64,000 nucleotides of DNA from positions 1-64,000 of the forward strand of contig NZ_BSTN01000027.1 in NCBI RefSeq assembly GCF_030269545.1, given 5' to 3'. Origin of the DNA: Actinomadura sp. NBRC 104425 (GTDB lineage: Bacteria; Actinomycetota; Actinomycetes; Streptosporangiales; Streptosporangiaceae). The translations under genes and the position numbers were made by a program. Below, one piece after another: positions 7,652 through 15,858 of this stretch. The notes under the pieces are model-generated. The model searched no databases, was not told the origin of the DNA, and saw only the letters and a program-made list of their open reading frames with translations. The stretch's first letter is position 1; every line of letters starts with the position of its first letter.

Positions 7652-8578
7652 TCATCCGTTGGTGAAGAAGTCTTCGTCGATCTTCTTGATCGTCACAGTC
7701 TGGGCTTCCTGGACGCCGCAGTCGTAGGCGACCATGAGCTCACCGAGGCGGCGACCGTCGATCAGGATAATTCGGGATGGCACCTTTTCGGCAAAGTCGA
7801 TGGCGCCCGGCGAGAAGCGCGTGGTGGCGATGAAGATGCCCCTGGAGGCTTGGGCTCCTTGGAGCGCGCCGGCGAACGCCTGCACGTCGGGGCGGTGGAC
7901 GGTCCGGTCGGCGGCGTAGCGCTTGGCCTGGACGTAGACGACATCCAGGCCGAGGGGGTCTTGGCGGATCAGTCCGTCCATGCCCTCGTCGCCGGGACCG
8001 CCGAGGTGACGTACCTCGCCTTCCGGGCCGCCGTAGCCCATCCGGGTCAGCAGCTTCAGAACGCAGTGTTCCAAGAAGTCCGGAGGTGCTTGCCGGAGCC
8101 GTTCCACCAGTTCGTCGGCCAGTGCGGTGTGGGCTTCGGCGACGAGTTGCGGAATGAGCTCCAATGGTGGCGCGTCGGCCGAGGACATGTCCGATTCGGC
8201 TGTCTGCCCGTTGGCCGGCTTGCCGGACCTGCGGCGTCGCACTCGGAACTCGCGGTACTCGGCGAACTGGTTCAGCACTTTCATGTCCAACCGGTCCGGG
8301 TACTCCGCCAAGACCTTCTGCCCGCGTACGGTGATGCGGGTGACGCCCCGGCGAGGCCGCTCCAACAGCCCGGCCTGTGCCATGTGGGTTACGGACCAGG
8401 CGATCCGGTTGTTGAACAGCTTCTGCCCGCCCGACGGCAGCATCTCCGCCCGCTCGTCCGCACTGAGCTCGAAGTGATCGGCCATCGCCGCGACCACCGC
8501 CGCCGACTCGTGATCAGCACCGTCGGCATGAAGCTCCAGGACAGGTCGCATCAGGGTCTGGAAGTCGGGGATCGGCAC
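7652..8578 (-). CDS. mrr: Mrr-type restriction endonuclease
   Basis: Type IV restriction enzyme of 308 aa, expected to cut DNA carrying methylated bases. The N-terminal part (about 1-100) is a winged-helix Mrr_N domain, with LFNNRIAWSVTHMAQAGLLE and the wing ITVRGQKVL. The C-terminal Mrr_cat domain shows the PD-(D/E)XK signature: Glu near 170 (FLEHCVLKLLTRMGYG), Asp201 in GDEGMDGLI and Gln217-Ala-Lys219 in VYVQAKRY. Both domains look complete. It stands alone without a methyltransferase, as type IV enzymes do. It lies 1.5 kb from the CRISPR remnant among pseudogenes, consistent with an accessory defence area. Confidence 0.93.
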   Translation of the reverse strand: MPIPDFQTLMRPVLELHADGADHESAAVVAAMADHFELSADERAEMLPSGGQKLFNNRIAWSVTHMAQAGLLERPRRGVTRITVRGQKVLAEYPDRLDMKVLNQFAEYREFRVRRRRSGKPANGQTAESDMSSADAPPLELIPQLVAEAHTALADELVERLRQAPPDFLEHCVLKLLTRMGYGGPEGEVRHLGGPGDEGMDGLIRQDPLGLDVVYVQAKRYAADRTVHRPDVQAFAGALQGAQASRGIFIATTRFSPGAIDFAEKVPSRIILIDGRRLGELMVAYDCGVQEAQTVTIKKIDEDFFTNG

Positions 8579-8744
8579 GGCACTCCTTCGGCGAGAGAAC
8601 CTCCGCGATCAGGACAGCATCCTTCATTCTCGAGCCTCAGACCAGCGATCGGGCCGGGGTTGCCGCAATCGTCACCCACTTCCCAGCAAGTGCGGCAGGC
8701 CGGTCACCCGTGGGCAACTGCTCCCAGGCGGAGCGAGACGACAT

Positions 8745-8761
8745 AAGGTGGTTCGCACCTT
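8745..8761. promoter_or_regulatory. Short inverted repeat AAGGTG-N5-CACCTT
   Basis: A perfect 6-bp inverted repeat with a 5-base spacer lies between the Mrr-type gene and the decayed GntR gene. It is too short for a convincing terminator and could be an old operator. No downstream gene is obvious. Confidence 0.25.
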
Positions 8762-8798
8762 TCTCACCACTGTCTTCTATATCGCTACTTGTGCACGG

Positions 8799-9225
8799 TT
8801 ACGTGCCGATCGTGTTGCCATATGGGGCACCGATGGAGGTGCCGGGGCATGTGCGAATGGTTGTGATCGCTTCCTCGGTCGTCGGCATGCGGGCCGACAC
8901 GGCGTCGACGTGGTAGCGCTGCGGCGGCACCAGTTCCGCCGGCACCCGCGGGGGCGCCGCCGCGGATCCTGCCCGGCGCGGCGAGATCGGTGCCGCGCGC
9001 CAGGTCGAGCGGGTGGTACGACCAGTCGAGCTGCACCGGTCGGCCGCCGTGCCGAAGCAGGCGGCGGCGCAACAGGACCGGTTCGCCGGCCTCCAGCCCG
9101 AACGCTCTGCGACCTCCACCACTTCGTAGCAGTGGCCGCCCGGCGTCGGCGCGAGGTAGGTCTCGGCTTCCACCCGGTCGCGGACGAACACGCCCTTGCC
9201 CTGTCGACTGGTCGCTCGCGAAAAG
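8799..9225 (-). pseudogene. GntR-family regulator remnant (UTRA domain) with two frameshifts
   Basis: Minus-strand translation shows the wing RQGKGVFVRDRVEAETYLAP and then GGHCYEVVEVAE in one frame. Next come FGLEAGEPVLLRRRLLRHGG and VQLDWSYHPLDLARGTDLAA in a second frame. The first frame then returns with VPAELVPPQRYHVDAVSARM. Together these follow the UTRA effector domain of HutC-type GntR regulators. Two indels, near 9105 and 8955, break the frame and restore it, and the helix-turn-helix before the wing is gone. It probably once regulated the ABC importer/sialidase operon that starts just beyond it. Confidence 0.7.
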
Positions 9226-9413
9226 CATCATGGCGACGCCGCACACGTCCGGCTGGGTGCGTGGTTTGGACGGTGAGGTTGCGTGTTGTGCGCGGGCGGT
9301 GGGGGTGTCCGGTGGGACGCAGAGGGGGGCGAGTCGGGGGCCCTGGATGAGCTGGGCGGGCAGGTGGACGGTGTTCACGGGTGAAATCAGTCTGCGCGAA
9401 ACGCGCGAGGGGT

Positions 9414-9432
9414 ATTGCGTGAATCGCGCAAT
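9414..9432. promoter_or_regulatory. Inverted repeat ATTGCG-N7-CGCAAT upstream of importer operon
   Basis: A perfect 6-bp inverted repeat sits about 110 bases before the substrate-binding protein start at 9543. Location and symmetry suit an operator for a dimeric regulator, possibly the decayed GntR protein next door. This is inference from position only. Confidence 0.35.
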
Positions 9433-9542
9433 CGTGCCATGGTGACCGACACCACAGCACATCCCACCCCTAGGGCGTGAAACGCCTGGTGGCAGTGCCG
9501 GACAGCGTCGACCGGCCTGCCCTCGACGTCGTGAGGTCTTCG

Positions 9543-11120
9543 ATGAGCCGACTTCCTCCCAGCCCGGTGCTCAGCCGCCGCGCGATGCTCCGTCTCGGCG
9601 CCGGTGCGGGCGCGGGCCTGGCCCTCGGTCCGCTGACCGCCGCCTGCGCGGGGCCGACCGGGGCGCCCGGGCCGGGCACCATCTCGCTCGGGCTGAACCG
9701 GTCGCTGGTCAGCCTGGACAACAAGCTCAACCAGTTCGACGCGGCGGTCACCGTGCAGCGGGCCGTCCGGCAGGCGCTGACCAGCATCGGCACCGATCTC
9801 AAGCCGCGGCTGGTGCTGGCCGACCGGTTCGAGCTGACCCGGCCCACCGAGTGGACGGTGCGGCTGCGGCAGGGTGTGCGCTACTCGGACGGCACACCGG
9901 TCACGGTCGAGGACGTCGCCACGGCGCTGACGATGTACCAGCAGGTCAACGGCTCGTACATCATGGGGCTGTTCCCCGAGGTACCGACGGTCGAGAAGAT
10001 CGACGACCGGACGTTCAAGCTGCACACCAAGGTGCCCGTGGCCACGCTGGACTACCTGATGGCCAACATCCTGATCACTCCGGCGGCGGCCAACCGGCCG
10101 CAGGAGCTGAGCAGCGGGGTCGGGACGGGGCCGTACCTGGTCACCGCGGCGGACGGCGGTTCCGGGGAGTACTCGCTGGCCGCCAACCGCGCGTACTGGG
10201 GGCCGCGGCCCCGCGTCGAGCGGGTGCGGGTGCGGTTCGTGCCCGAGGAGGCCGGCCGGGTCGTGGCGATCCGGTCGGGCGAGCTGGACGTCATCGACTC
10301 GATCTCCCCCGACTCGGCCGAGCAGCTGGCGGGCCTGCCCGGCGTGCGCATCGAGCGGATCGCCGGCACCCGCATCAACCAGCTGTTCTACAACTTCCGC
10401 AAGCCGCGCGGGCACCCGCTGGCCGACGCCCGGGTGCGCGAGGCCCTCACCTACGCCATCGACGGCAAGGCGCTGGCCGACGACGTCATGACCGGGTCGG
10501 TGGAGCAGGCCGAAGGCGTCGTGCCGCCCGCGCTGCAAGGGGCGGTCAAGGTCGGCCGGTACGTCCACGACCCGGCGCGCGCCCGGCGGATGCTGGACGC
10601 GCTGGGCGTCCGCGACCTGCCCATCACGATCATTTGGGAGTCGGGCGAGTTCCCCGCCGACACCTCGGTGATGGAGGCCGTCGTGGAGATGCTGCGCGAC
10701 GTCGGCGTCCGGCCGAGCCTGCGGCAGTTCGAGCCCGGCGGCGACATCCTGCAGTGGCGGCAGGGCAGGCGGGGCGACTGGGACGTGCTCGGCAACGGCT
10801 TCGGCAACCAGACCGGGCTCGCGCTGACGTCGCTGCAGGGCATGTTCGGCGGGACGCCCGAGAAGGAGCGCACCCGCGACACCTACCAGGGCTACGTCTT
10901 CCCCGAGATCGCGGCGAAGCTGGCCGAGGCGTCGAGCGAGACCGATCCGCACAAGCGCGACCGGATACTCGCCGACGCGCAGAAGGCCATCTGGGCGACC
11001 TGGCCGTGCCTGTGGGCGTTCGTGCCGAAGGCGGTGCTGGCCCGGCGGGTGCGGGTGCGCGACCTGGCGCTGGCGCCGACCAACTCCTACGACCTCGCCT
11101 CCGTGCGGCTGGAGGGCTGA
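9543..11120 (+). CDS. Family 5 (oligopeptide-type) ABC substrate-binding lipoprotein
   Basis: Extracellular solute-binding protein of about 525 aa. The ATG at 9543 is preferred over a GTG at 9477 because a GAGG lies just upstream and the signal then starts at once. The signal peptide has a twin-arginine motif (SRRAMLRLGA) and a lipobox-like TAACAG, indicating a Tat-exported lipoprotein. The mature protein follows the SBP_bac_5 pattern: LKPRLVLADRFELTRPTEWT, LRQGVRYSDGTPVTVEDV, and VREALTYAIDGKAL. It is the first gene of a six-gene operon and should deliver substrate to the DppB/DppC-like permeases. The terminal sialidase gene suggests a sugar-containing ligand, not a plain peptide. Confidence 0.92.
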   Translation: MSRLPPSPVLSRRAMLRLGAGAGAGLALGPLTAACAGPTGAPGPGTISLGLNRSLVSLDNKLNQFDAAVTVQRAVRQALTSIGTDLKPRLVLADRFELTRPTEWTVRLRQGVRYSDGTPVTVEDVATALTMYQQVNGSYIMGLFPEVPTVEKIDDRTFKLHTKVPVATLDYLMANILITPAAANRPQELSSGVGTGPYLVTAADGGSGEYSLAANRAYWGPRPRVERVRVRFVPEEAGRVVAIRSGELDVIDSISPDSAEQLAGLPGVRIERIAGTRINQLFYNFRKPRGHPLADARVREALTYAIDGKALADDVMTGSVEQAEGVVPPALQGAVKVGRYVHDPARARRMLDALGVRDLPITIIWESGEFPADTSVMEAVVEMLRDVGVRPSLRQFEPGGDILQWRQGRRGDWDVLGNGFGNQTGLALTSLQGMFGGTPEKERTRDTYQGYVFPEIAAKLAEASSETDPHKRDRILADAQKAIWATWPCLWAFVPKAVLARRVRVRDLALAPTNSYDLASVRLEG

Positions 11121-11123
11121 GCG

Positions 11124-12053
11124 ATGCTGCGTTATCTGGCGCGCCGTGTCGGGCAGAGCGTGCTGACCGTCTTCCTGACGGTCTCCACGGTGTTCGTGCT
11201 GATCCGGATGGCGCCCGGCGACCCGGCGGCGGCGATGGCCGGGCCCAATCCGTCCACCGAGGACCTGAACCGGATCCGCGAGCAGCTCGGGCTGACCGAG
11301 TCGCTGCCCGCCCAGTACTGGATCTTCATCAAGGACCTGCTCGGCGGCGACCTCGGCACCAGCTACGCGTTCCGGGCGCCGGCGCTGGACGTGGTGCTCG
11401 ACCGGGTCCCCTACACCGTCACCCTGGCGATCTCGGCGATCGCGGTGACGACGGTGCTGGCGGTGCCGCTCGGCGTGTGGATGGCCCGCCGCGCCGACAC
11501 CAAGCGGGAGCTCGGCGCGAGCATCATGACGATCGCCGGGCAGTCCATGCCGGACTTCTGGATCGGCGTGATGCTGCTGACGATGTTCGCCGTGGTGGTC
11601 CCGGTGCTGCCCGCGTCCGGCTTCACCACCTGGGGCGGGCTGGTGCTGCCGACGGTGACGGTCGCGACGCTGCAGCTGGCGCTGATCTCCCGGCTGGTGC
11701 GGCGCGAGATGGCGGCGGCGCTGGCGTCCCCCTACGTCACCGTGGCCCGCTCGCGCGGGGTGTCGGAACGGGCGCTGACCTGGCGCTATGCGATGCGCAA
11801 TTCGGCCATCCCGGTGCTCACGGCGCTCGGCACCCGGTTCGCCGCGCTGCTGAACGGCGTGGTCGTCGTCGAGGTGGTGTTCGGCTGGCCCGGGGTCGGG
11901 TCGCTGGTGGTGCGGGCGCTGGAGACCCGCGACTACCCGCTCATCCAGGCGACCGTGCTGGTGACCGCCAGCCTGGCGATCCTCGTCCAGCTGTTGATCG
12001 ACCTGTGCTACCCGCTGCTGGATCCGCGGGTGCGACTCGGAAAGGCGGCCTGA
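11124..12053 (+). CDS. DppB/OppB-type ABC transporter permease
   Basis: Inner membrane permease of 309 aa starting three bases after the binding protein gene. It has an N-terminal helix (LARRVGQSVLTVFLTVSTVF), the family motif IRMAPGDPA, and about six membrane spans in all. The cytoplasmic EAA-like loop VARSRGVSERALTWRYAMRN contacts the ATPases, and a C-terminal FGWPGVGSLVVRAL follows, typical of BPD_transp_1 permeases. It pairs with the DppC-like protein encoded directly downstream. Confidence 0.95.
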   Translation: MLRYLARRVGQSVLTVFLTVSTVFVLIRMAPGDPAAAMAGPNPSTEDLNRIREQLGLTESLPAQYWIFIKDLLGGDLGTSYAFRAPALDVVLDRVPYTVTLAISAIAVTTVLAVPLGVWMARRADTKRELGASIMTIAGQSMPDFWIGVMLLTMFAVVVPVLPASGFTTWGGLVLPTVTVATLQLALISRLVRREMAAALASPYVTVARSRGVSERALTWRYAMRNSAIPVLTALGTRFAALLNGVVVVEVVFGWPGVGSLVVRALETRDYPLIQATVLVTASLAILVQLLIDLCYPLLDPRVRLGKAA

Positions 12054-12056
12054 GCC

Positions 12057-12989
12057 ATGAGCATCGCTGCTGAAGGCGCGCCGGGCGCCGGGGCCCGGCC
12101 CGAACCGCGGCCCAGCGCCGTCACGCCCCGGCTGATGGCGAAGGCCACCGCGACCCGGCGGCGCCGCGCCGCCCGGCTGAAGCTGTGGATCGGCTCGGCG
12201 TGCACGCTGGTCGTGGTGGTGCCGATCGTCCTGGCCGGCGTCCTGCCGCTGCCCGGCCCCAACGAGCAGGACCTGTCGAAGCGGCGGCTGCCCCCGCTGA
12301 CCGACGGGCACCTGTTCGGCACCGACCAGCTCGGCCGGGACCTGCTGTCGCGGGTGCTGCACGGCGGGCAGGTGTCGCTGTCGATCGGGCTGCTGGCCGT
12401 GCTGGTGTCGGGGATCATCGGGATCGTCGCGGGCGCCGCGGCCGGCTACTACGGGCGCTGGGTCGACACGGTCGTCTCCCGGCTGCTGGAGGCCCAGCTG
12501 TCGCTGCCGCTGCTGATGATGCTGCTGCTCGTGGTCGCGCTGTTCGGACCGTCGGTCACCGTCATCACCTGCGTGATCGCGGTCGCGCAGTGGCCCGAGG
12601 TGGCCCGGCTGACCCGCTCCCTGGTGCTGGTCGAACGGGAGAAACCGTACGTGGCGGCCGCCCAGGTGCTCGGTTTGCGCAAGTTCGCCATCCTCATCCG
12701 GCACATCATCCCCAACATCGTCCGGCAGGCCACGCTCGTGGTGCTGCTGCTGCTCGCGCAGGCGGTGCTGCTGGAGAGCGCGCTGAGCTACCTGGGCGCC
12801 GGGCCACAGCGGCCCTTCGCCACCTGGGGGCGCATCATCTCCGACGGCCAGGACTACATCACCACCTCCTGGTGGCTGGTCACGCTGCCCGGCCTGGTGA
12901 TCGCGCTGCTGGTCATCGGCGTCAACCTGGTGGGCGACGGCCTGCGCGACCGCACCCGCCGCCGCACCCGGACGGAGGCCGACCGATGA
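12057..12989 (+). CDS. DppC/OppC-type ABC transporter permease
   Basis: Second permease subunit, 310 aa. A cytoplasmic N-terminus of about 40 residues precedes the first helix (LWIGSACTLVVVVPIVLAGV). Then come the DppC hallmark HLFGTDQLGRDLLSRVLHGG, several further helices and the EAA loop AAQVLGLRKFAILIRHIIPN. The C-terminal helix is WLVTLPGLVIALLVIGVNLV. The ATG follows the previous stop by three bases. Its own TGA overlaps the ATG of the first ATPase gene, so the operon is tightly coupled. Confidence 0.95.
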   Translation: MSIAAEGAPGAGARPEPRPSAVTPRLMAKATATRRRRAARLKLWIGSACTLVVVVPIVLAGVLPLPGPNEQDLSKRRLPPLTDGHLFGTDQLGRDLLSRVLHGGQVSLSIGLLAVLVSGIIGIVAGAAAGYYGRWVDTVVSRLLEAQLSLPLLMMLLLVVALFGPSVTVITCVIAVAQWPEVARLTRSLVLVEREKPYVAAAQVLGLRKFAILIRHIIPNIVRQATLVVLLLLAQAVLLESALSYLGAGPQRPFATWGRIISDGQDYITTSWWLVTLPGLVIALLVIGVNLVGDGLRDRTRRRTRTEADR

Positions 12990-13808
12990 GCAGACTGCTG
13001 GAGGTCGAGGACCTGCGGGTCGAGCTGATCACCGACCACGGCGTGGTGCGCGCGGTGGACGGCGTCTCCTTCACCATCGACCGCGGCGAGACCGTGACGA
13101 TTCATCGGGGAGTCCGGGTCGGGCAAGTCCACCACCGCGATGGGCATCCTGCGGCTGCTGCCCGAGGGGCTGGCCGTGCTGTCCGGCAGCGCCCGGATCT
13201 CCGGCGTGGACGTGGTGGCCGACCCGAAGGCCGCGGCGAAGGTGCGCGGACGCAGCGTCTCGCTGATCCCGCAGGACCCGATGACCGCGCTCAGCCCCGT
13301 GCACACCGTCGCCGCCCAGCTCGGCGAGGCGATCCGGCTGCGCCACCCCGGCCTGTCCAAGGCGCAGGTGCGCGAACGCGGCGTCGAGCTGCTGCGGCAG
13401 GTGCGGATCCGCGACCCCGAGAAGCGGTGGAAGGCCTACCCGCACCAGATGTCGGGCGGCATGCTGCAACGCGTCCTCATCGCGATCGCGCTGGCCGCCG
13501 AGCCGGGCCTGCTGGTGGCCGACGAGCCCACCTCGGCGCTGGACGTCACCGTCCAGGCGGGCATCCTCGACCTGCTGCTGGAACTGCAGGAACGCACCGG
13601 CGTCGGCATCTGGATGATCACCCACGACCTGGGCGTGGCCCGCCTGGTGTCCGACCGCATCCACGTCATGCGCGGCGGCCGGTTCGTCGAGTCCGGACCG
13701 GTGGAGCAGATCGTGGACGCCCCGTCCGAGCAGTACACCCGCGACCTGCTGGCCGCCGTGCCCGCGCTGGGGCCGTGGGACGAGACCGTCACCGAGGAGG
13801 GCCCATGA
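12986..13808 (+). pseudogene. DppD-type ABC ATPase gene, frameshifted in Walker A
   Basis: The ATG at 12986 overlaps the permease stop and opens VEDLRVELITDHGVVRAVDG, a normal DppD start. At about 13103 one extra base (in attcatcgggg) breaks the Walker A. The frame should read TIIGESGSGKSTT but turns into TIHRGVRVGQVHH. Removing one base restores an intact protein of about 273 aa with LIPQDPMTALSPVHTV, MSGGMLQRVLIAIAL, VADEPTSALDVTV and MITHD. The out-of-frame reading stays open into the frame of the next gene. Either the gene is inactive or the base is a sequencing error. An importer of this type normally needs both ATPases. Confidence 0.85.
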
Positions 13809-14626
13809 GCGGGGAGCCGCTGCTGTCCGTCCAGGACCTGGTCGTGGAGTACCCGGTGCGCGGCGGGACGTTCCGCGCGGTCGACGGGGTCGGCTTCGAC
13901 GTGCCGCGCGGCGGGTCGCTGGCGATCGTGGGCGAGTCCGGCTGCGGCAAGTCGACCACCGCCCGCTCGATCGTCCGGCTGCTCAAGCCGACGTCGGGGC
14001 GGATCCTGCTGGACGGCGTCGACCTGGCGGCGCTGCCGGAGAAGCGGCTGCGGCCGCTGCGCCGCCGGGTCCAGATGATCTTCCAGGACCCGTACGGGTC
14101 GCTGGACCCGCATCTGACCGCCGAGCAGATCGTCGCCGAGCCGCTGCGGCTGGCCGGGGTGCGCGACAAGGCCGAGCGGTCGCGGCGGGCCGCCGAGCTG
14201 CTCGACCGGGTGGGGCTGCCGTCCAGCGCGCTGCACCGGCGGCCCGCCGAGTTCTCCGGCGGGCAGCGCCAGCGCATCGGCATCGCCCGCGCCCTGGCCG
14301 GCGGCCCCGACCTGCTGGTGTGCGACGAGGCCACCTCCGCGCTGGACGTGTCGGTGCAGGCCCAGGTGCTGGACCTGCTGCGCGACCTGCAGGCGGAGAC
14401 CGGCCTGACCTACATCGTCATCTCGCACAACCTCGGCGTCGTCCGCGAGATCAGCTCGCGGGTCGTGGTGATGAAGGAAGGAAGGATCGTGGAGGAGGGA
14501 CCGACCGACGCCGTGCTGTCCGCCCCGTCCCACCCGTACACCCGCGCGCTGCGCCGGGCCGCCCTCGACCCGGCGACGATGCAGGGCCGCAAGCCCCGCG
14601 CGATCGTCTCGTCCCTGCGGAGCTGA
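13805..14626 (+). CDS. DppF/OppF-type ABC transporter ATP-binding protein
   Basis: Second ATPase of the importer, 273 aa, starting at an ATGA overlap with the preceding gene. Walker A is VGESGCGKSTTARS, the Q-loop region MIFQDPYGSLDPHLT, the signature FSGGQRQRIGIARAL and Walker B LVCDEATSALDVSVQ, with H-loop VISHN. The C-terminal oligopeptide-transporter segment (SHPYTRALRRAAL) is present but short. All nucleotide-binding elements are intact, unlike in its partner gene. Confidence 0.95.
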   Translation: MSGEPLLSVQDLVVEYPVRGGTFRAVDGVGFDVPRGGSLAIVGESGCGKSTTARSIVRLLKPTSGRILLDGVDLAALPEKRLRPLRRRVQMIFQDPYGSLDPHLTAEQIVAEPLRLAGVRDKAERSRRAAELLDRVGLPSSALHRRPAEFSGGQRQRIGIARALAGGPDLLVCDEATSALDVSVQAQVLDLLRDLQAETGLTYIVISHNLGVVREISSRVVVMKEGRIVEEGPTDAVLSAPSHPYTRALRRAALDPATMQGRKPRAIVSSLRS

Positions 14627-14629
14627 GCC

Positions 14630-15733
14630 ATGACCTTCGACGAGCGGTGGGAGACGTTCCTGCCCGCCCCGGCCGTGCAGAACCACGCCGCCAACCTGAC
14701 CGTCCTGCCGTCCGGCGAGGTGGCGTGCGTGTGGTTCGGCGGCACCCAGGAGGGCATTCCGGACATCTCCGTCTGGTTCTCCCGGCTGTCCGGCTCCACC
14801 TGGAGCGAGCCCGTCCGGCTGTCGGACGACCCGGAGCGCTCGGAGCAGAATCCGCTGCTGTTCCCCACGCCGTCCGGCGACCTGTGGCTGCTGTACACGG
14901 CGCAGCGCTTCGGCGACCAGGACACCGCGGAGGTGCGAGTGCGGGTCTCCGCGGACGGCGGCGCCACCTGGTCGCCGCCGCGCACGCTGTTCCCGGCGGG
15001 CGAGGCCGGCGGGGTGTTCATCCGGCAGCCGGTGGAGGTGCTGCCGTCCGGCCGCTGGCTGCTGCCGATCTTCCGCTGCCCCCGCACGCCGGGCGCCAAG
15101 TGGGTCGGCGACCACGACACCAGCAGCGTGATGATCAGCGATGACGGGGGCGGTTCGTGGCGCGAGCGGCCGGTGCCGTCCAGCACGGGGCTGGTGCACA
15201 TGAACGTCCACCGGCTGCCGGACGGCCGTCTGCTGGCGCTGTTTCGCAGCCGCTGGGCGGACTGGATCCACGCGTCCTGGTCGAGCGACGACGGGGAGAC
15301 CTGGAGCGCGCCCGTCCCCACGGAACTGCCGAACAACAACTCGTCCATCCAGTACGTCCCGCTGCGGGACGGCCGTCTCGCCCTCGTCTACAACCACAGC
15401 AGCGCGGCGGAGGCGACCGGCCGCCGCGACTCGCTCTACGACGAGATCGACGACGGCAGCGGCGATGCGGCCGCGCAGCCGCCGGCCCGGGCCTTCTGGG
15501 GCGCCCCCCGCGCCCCGATGACGCTGGCCTTCTCGTCGGACGGCGGCCGCACCTGGCCGGACCGGCACGACCTGGAAGTGGGCGACGGGTACTGCCTGAC
15601 CAACAATTCCCGCGACGGGCTGAACCGAGAACTGTCGTACCCGACCATCCGGCAGACCCCTGACGGCACGCTCCACATCGCCTACACCCACCACCGGAAG
15701 GCCATCAAGTACCTGCAGATCCCCCAGCCTTGA
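14630..15733 (+). CDS. Sialidase-family (BNR/Asp-box) hydrolase
   Basis: Beta-propeller protein of 367 aa without a signal peptide, so probably cytoplasmic. Four Asp-box motifs of the S-x-D-x-G-x-x-W type fall near residues 107-114 (SADGGATW), 170-177 (SDDGGGSW), 218-225 and 302-309, spaced as in a six-bladed propeller. VWFGGTQEGIPDISVWFSR is typical of the BNR_2 group annotated as exo-alpha-sialidase. It starts three bases after the ATPase stop and closes the importer operon. It may hydrolyse the imported glycoconjugate inside the cell. True sialidase activity is unproven, because this family includes enzymes and non-enzymes. Confidence 0.8.
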   Translation: MTFDERWETFLPAPAVQNHAANLTVLPSGEVACVWFGGTQEGIPDISVWFSRLSGSTWSEPVRLSDDPERSEQNPLLFPTPSGDLWLLYTAQRFGDQDTAEVRVRVSADGGATWSPPRTLFPAGEAGGVFIRQPVEVLPSGRWLLPIFRCPRTPGAKWVGDHDTSSVMISDDGGGSWRERPVPSSTGLVHMNVHRLPDGRLLALFRSRWADWIHASWSSDDGETWSAPVPTELPNNNSSIQYVPLRDGRLALVYNHSSAAEATGRRDSLYDEIDDGSGDAAAQPPARAFWGAPRAPMTLAFSSDGGRTWPDRHDLEVGDGYCLTNNSRDGLNRELSYPTIRQTPDGTLHIAYTHHRKAIKYLQIPQP

Positions 15734-15740
15734 TGACCTC

Positions 15741-15778
15741 CGCCTGCGTGCCCGGCCGCGGCACCGGGCACGCAGGCG
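15741..15778 (+). terminator. Strong hairpin after the importer operon
   Basis: A perfect 15-bp stem (CGCCTGCGTGCCCGG with its complement at 15764-15778) and an 8-base loop begin eight bases after the sialidase stop. There is no T-run, as is usual for actinobacterial terminators. Confidence 0.75.
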
Positions 15779-15791
15779 GCGTCCACTGCGA

Positions 15792-15855
15792 AGTGATCCG
15801 GATCACTCGCTCATATATCGCGGGACGATGTATCGAATAGTGATATATCGTCCCG
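15792..15855. promoter_or_regulatory. Palindromes in front of the PadR gene, probable autoregulatory operator
   Basis: Two symmetric elements occur. The first is a perfect 16-bp palindrome AGTGATCCGGATCACT at 15792-15807. The second is a 14-bp inverted repeat with one mismatch, CGGGACGATGTATC at 15821-15834 and GATATATCGTCCCG at 15842-15855, with a 7-base spacer. The second ends four bases before the PadR start, where bound repressor would block transcription. PadR proteins commonly regulate their own promoters. Confidence 0.6.
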
Positions 15856-15858
15856 GGT

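Noticed and set aside
9387..12704. A 1,105-codon open frame on the minus strand opposite the importer genes
   Set aside because: Its translation is a His/Arg/Gln/Pro-rich shadow with no domains, and the plus strand encodes clear binding protein and permease genes across the same bases.
12185..14626. One long plus-strand frame that could be read as a single 813-aa protein
   Set aside because: It starts inside the DppC-type permease in the wrong frame; only the parts from 12986 to the frameshift and from 13805 onward are real coding sequence.
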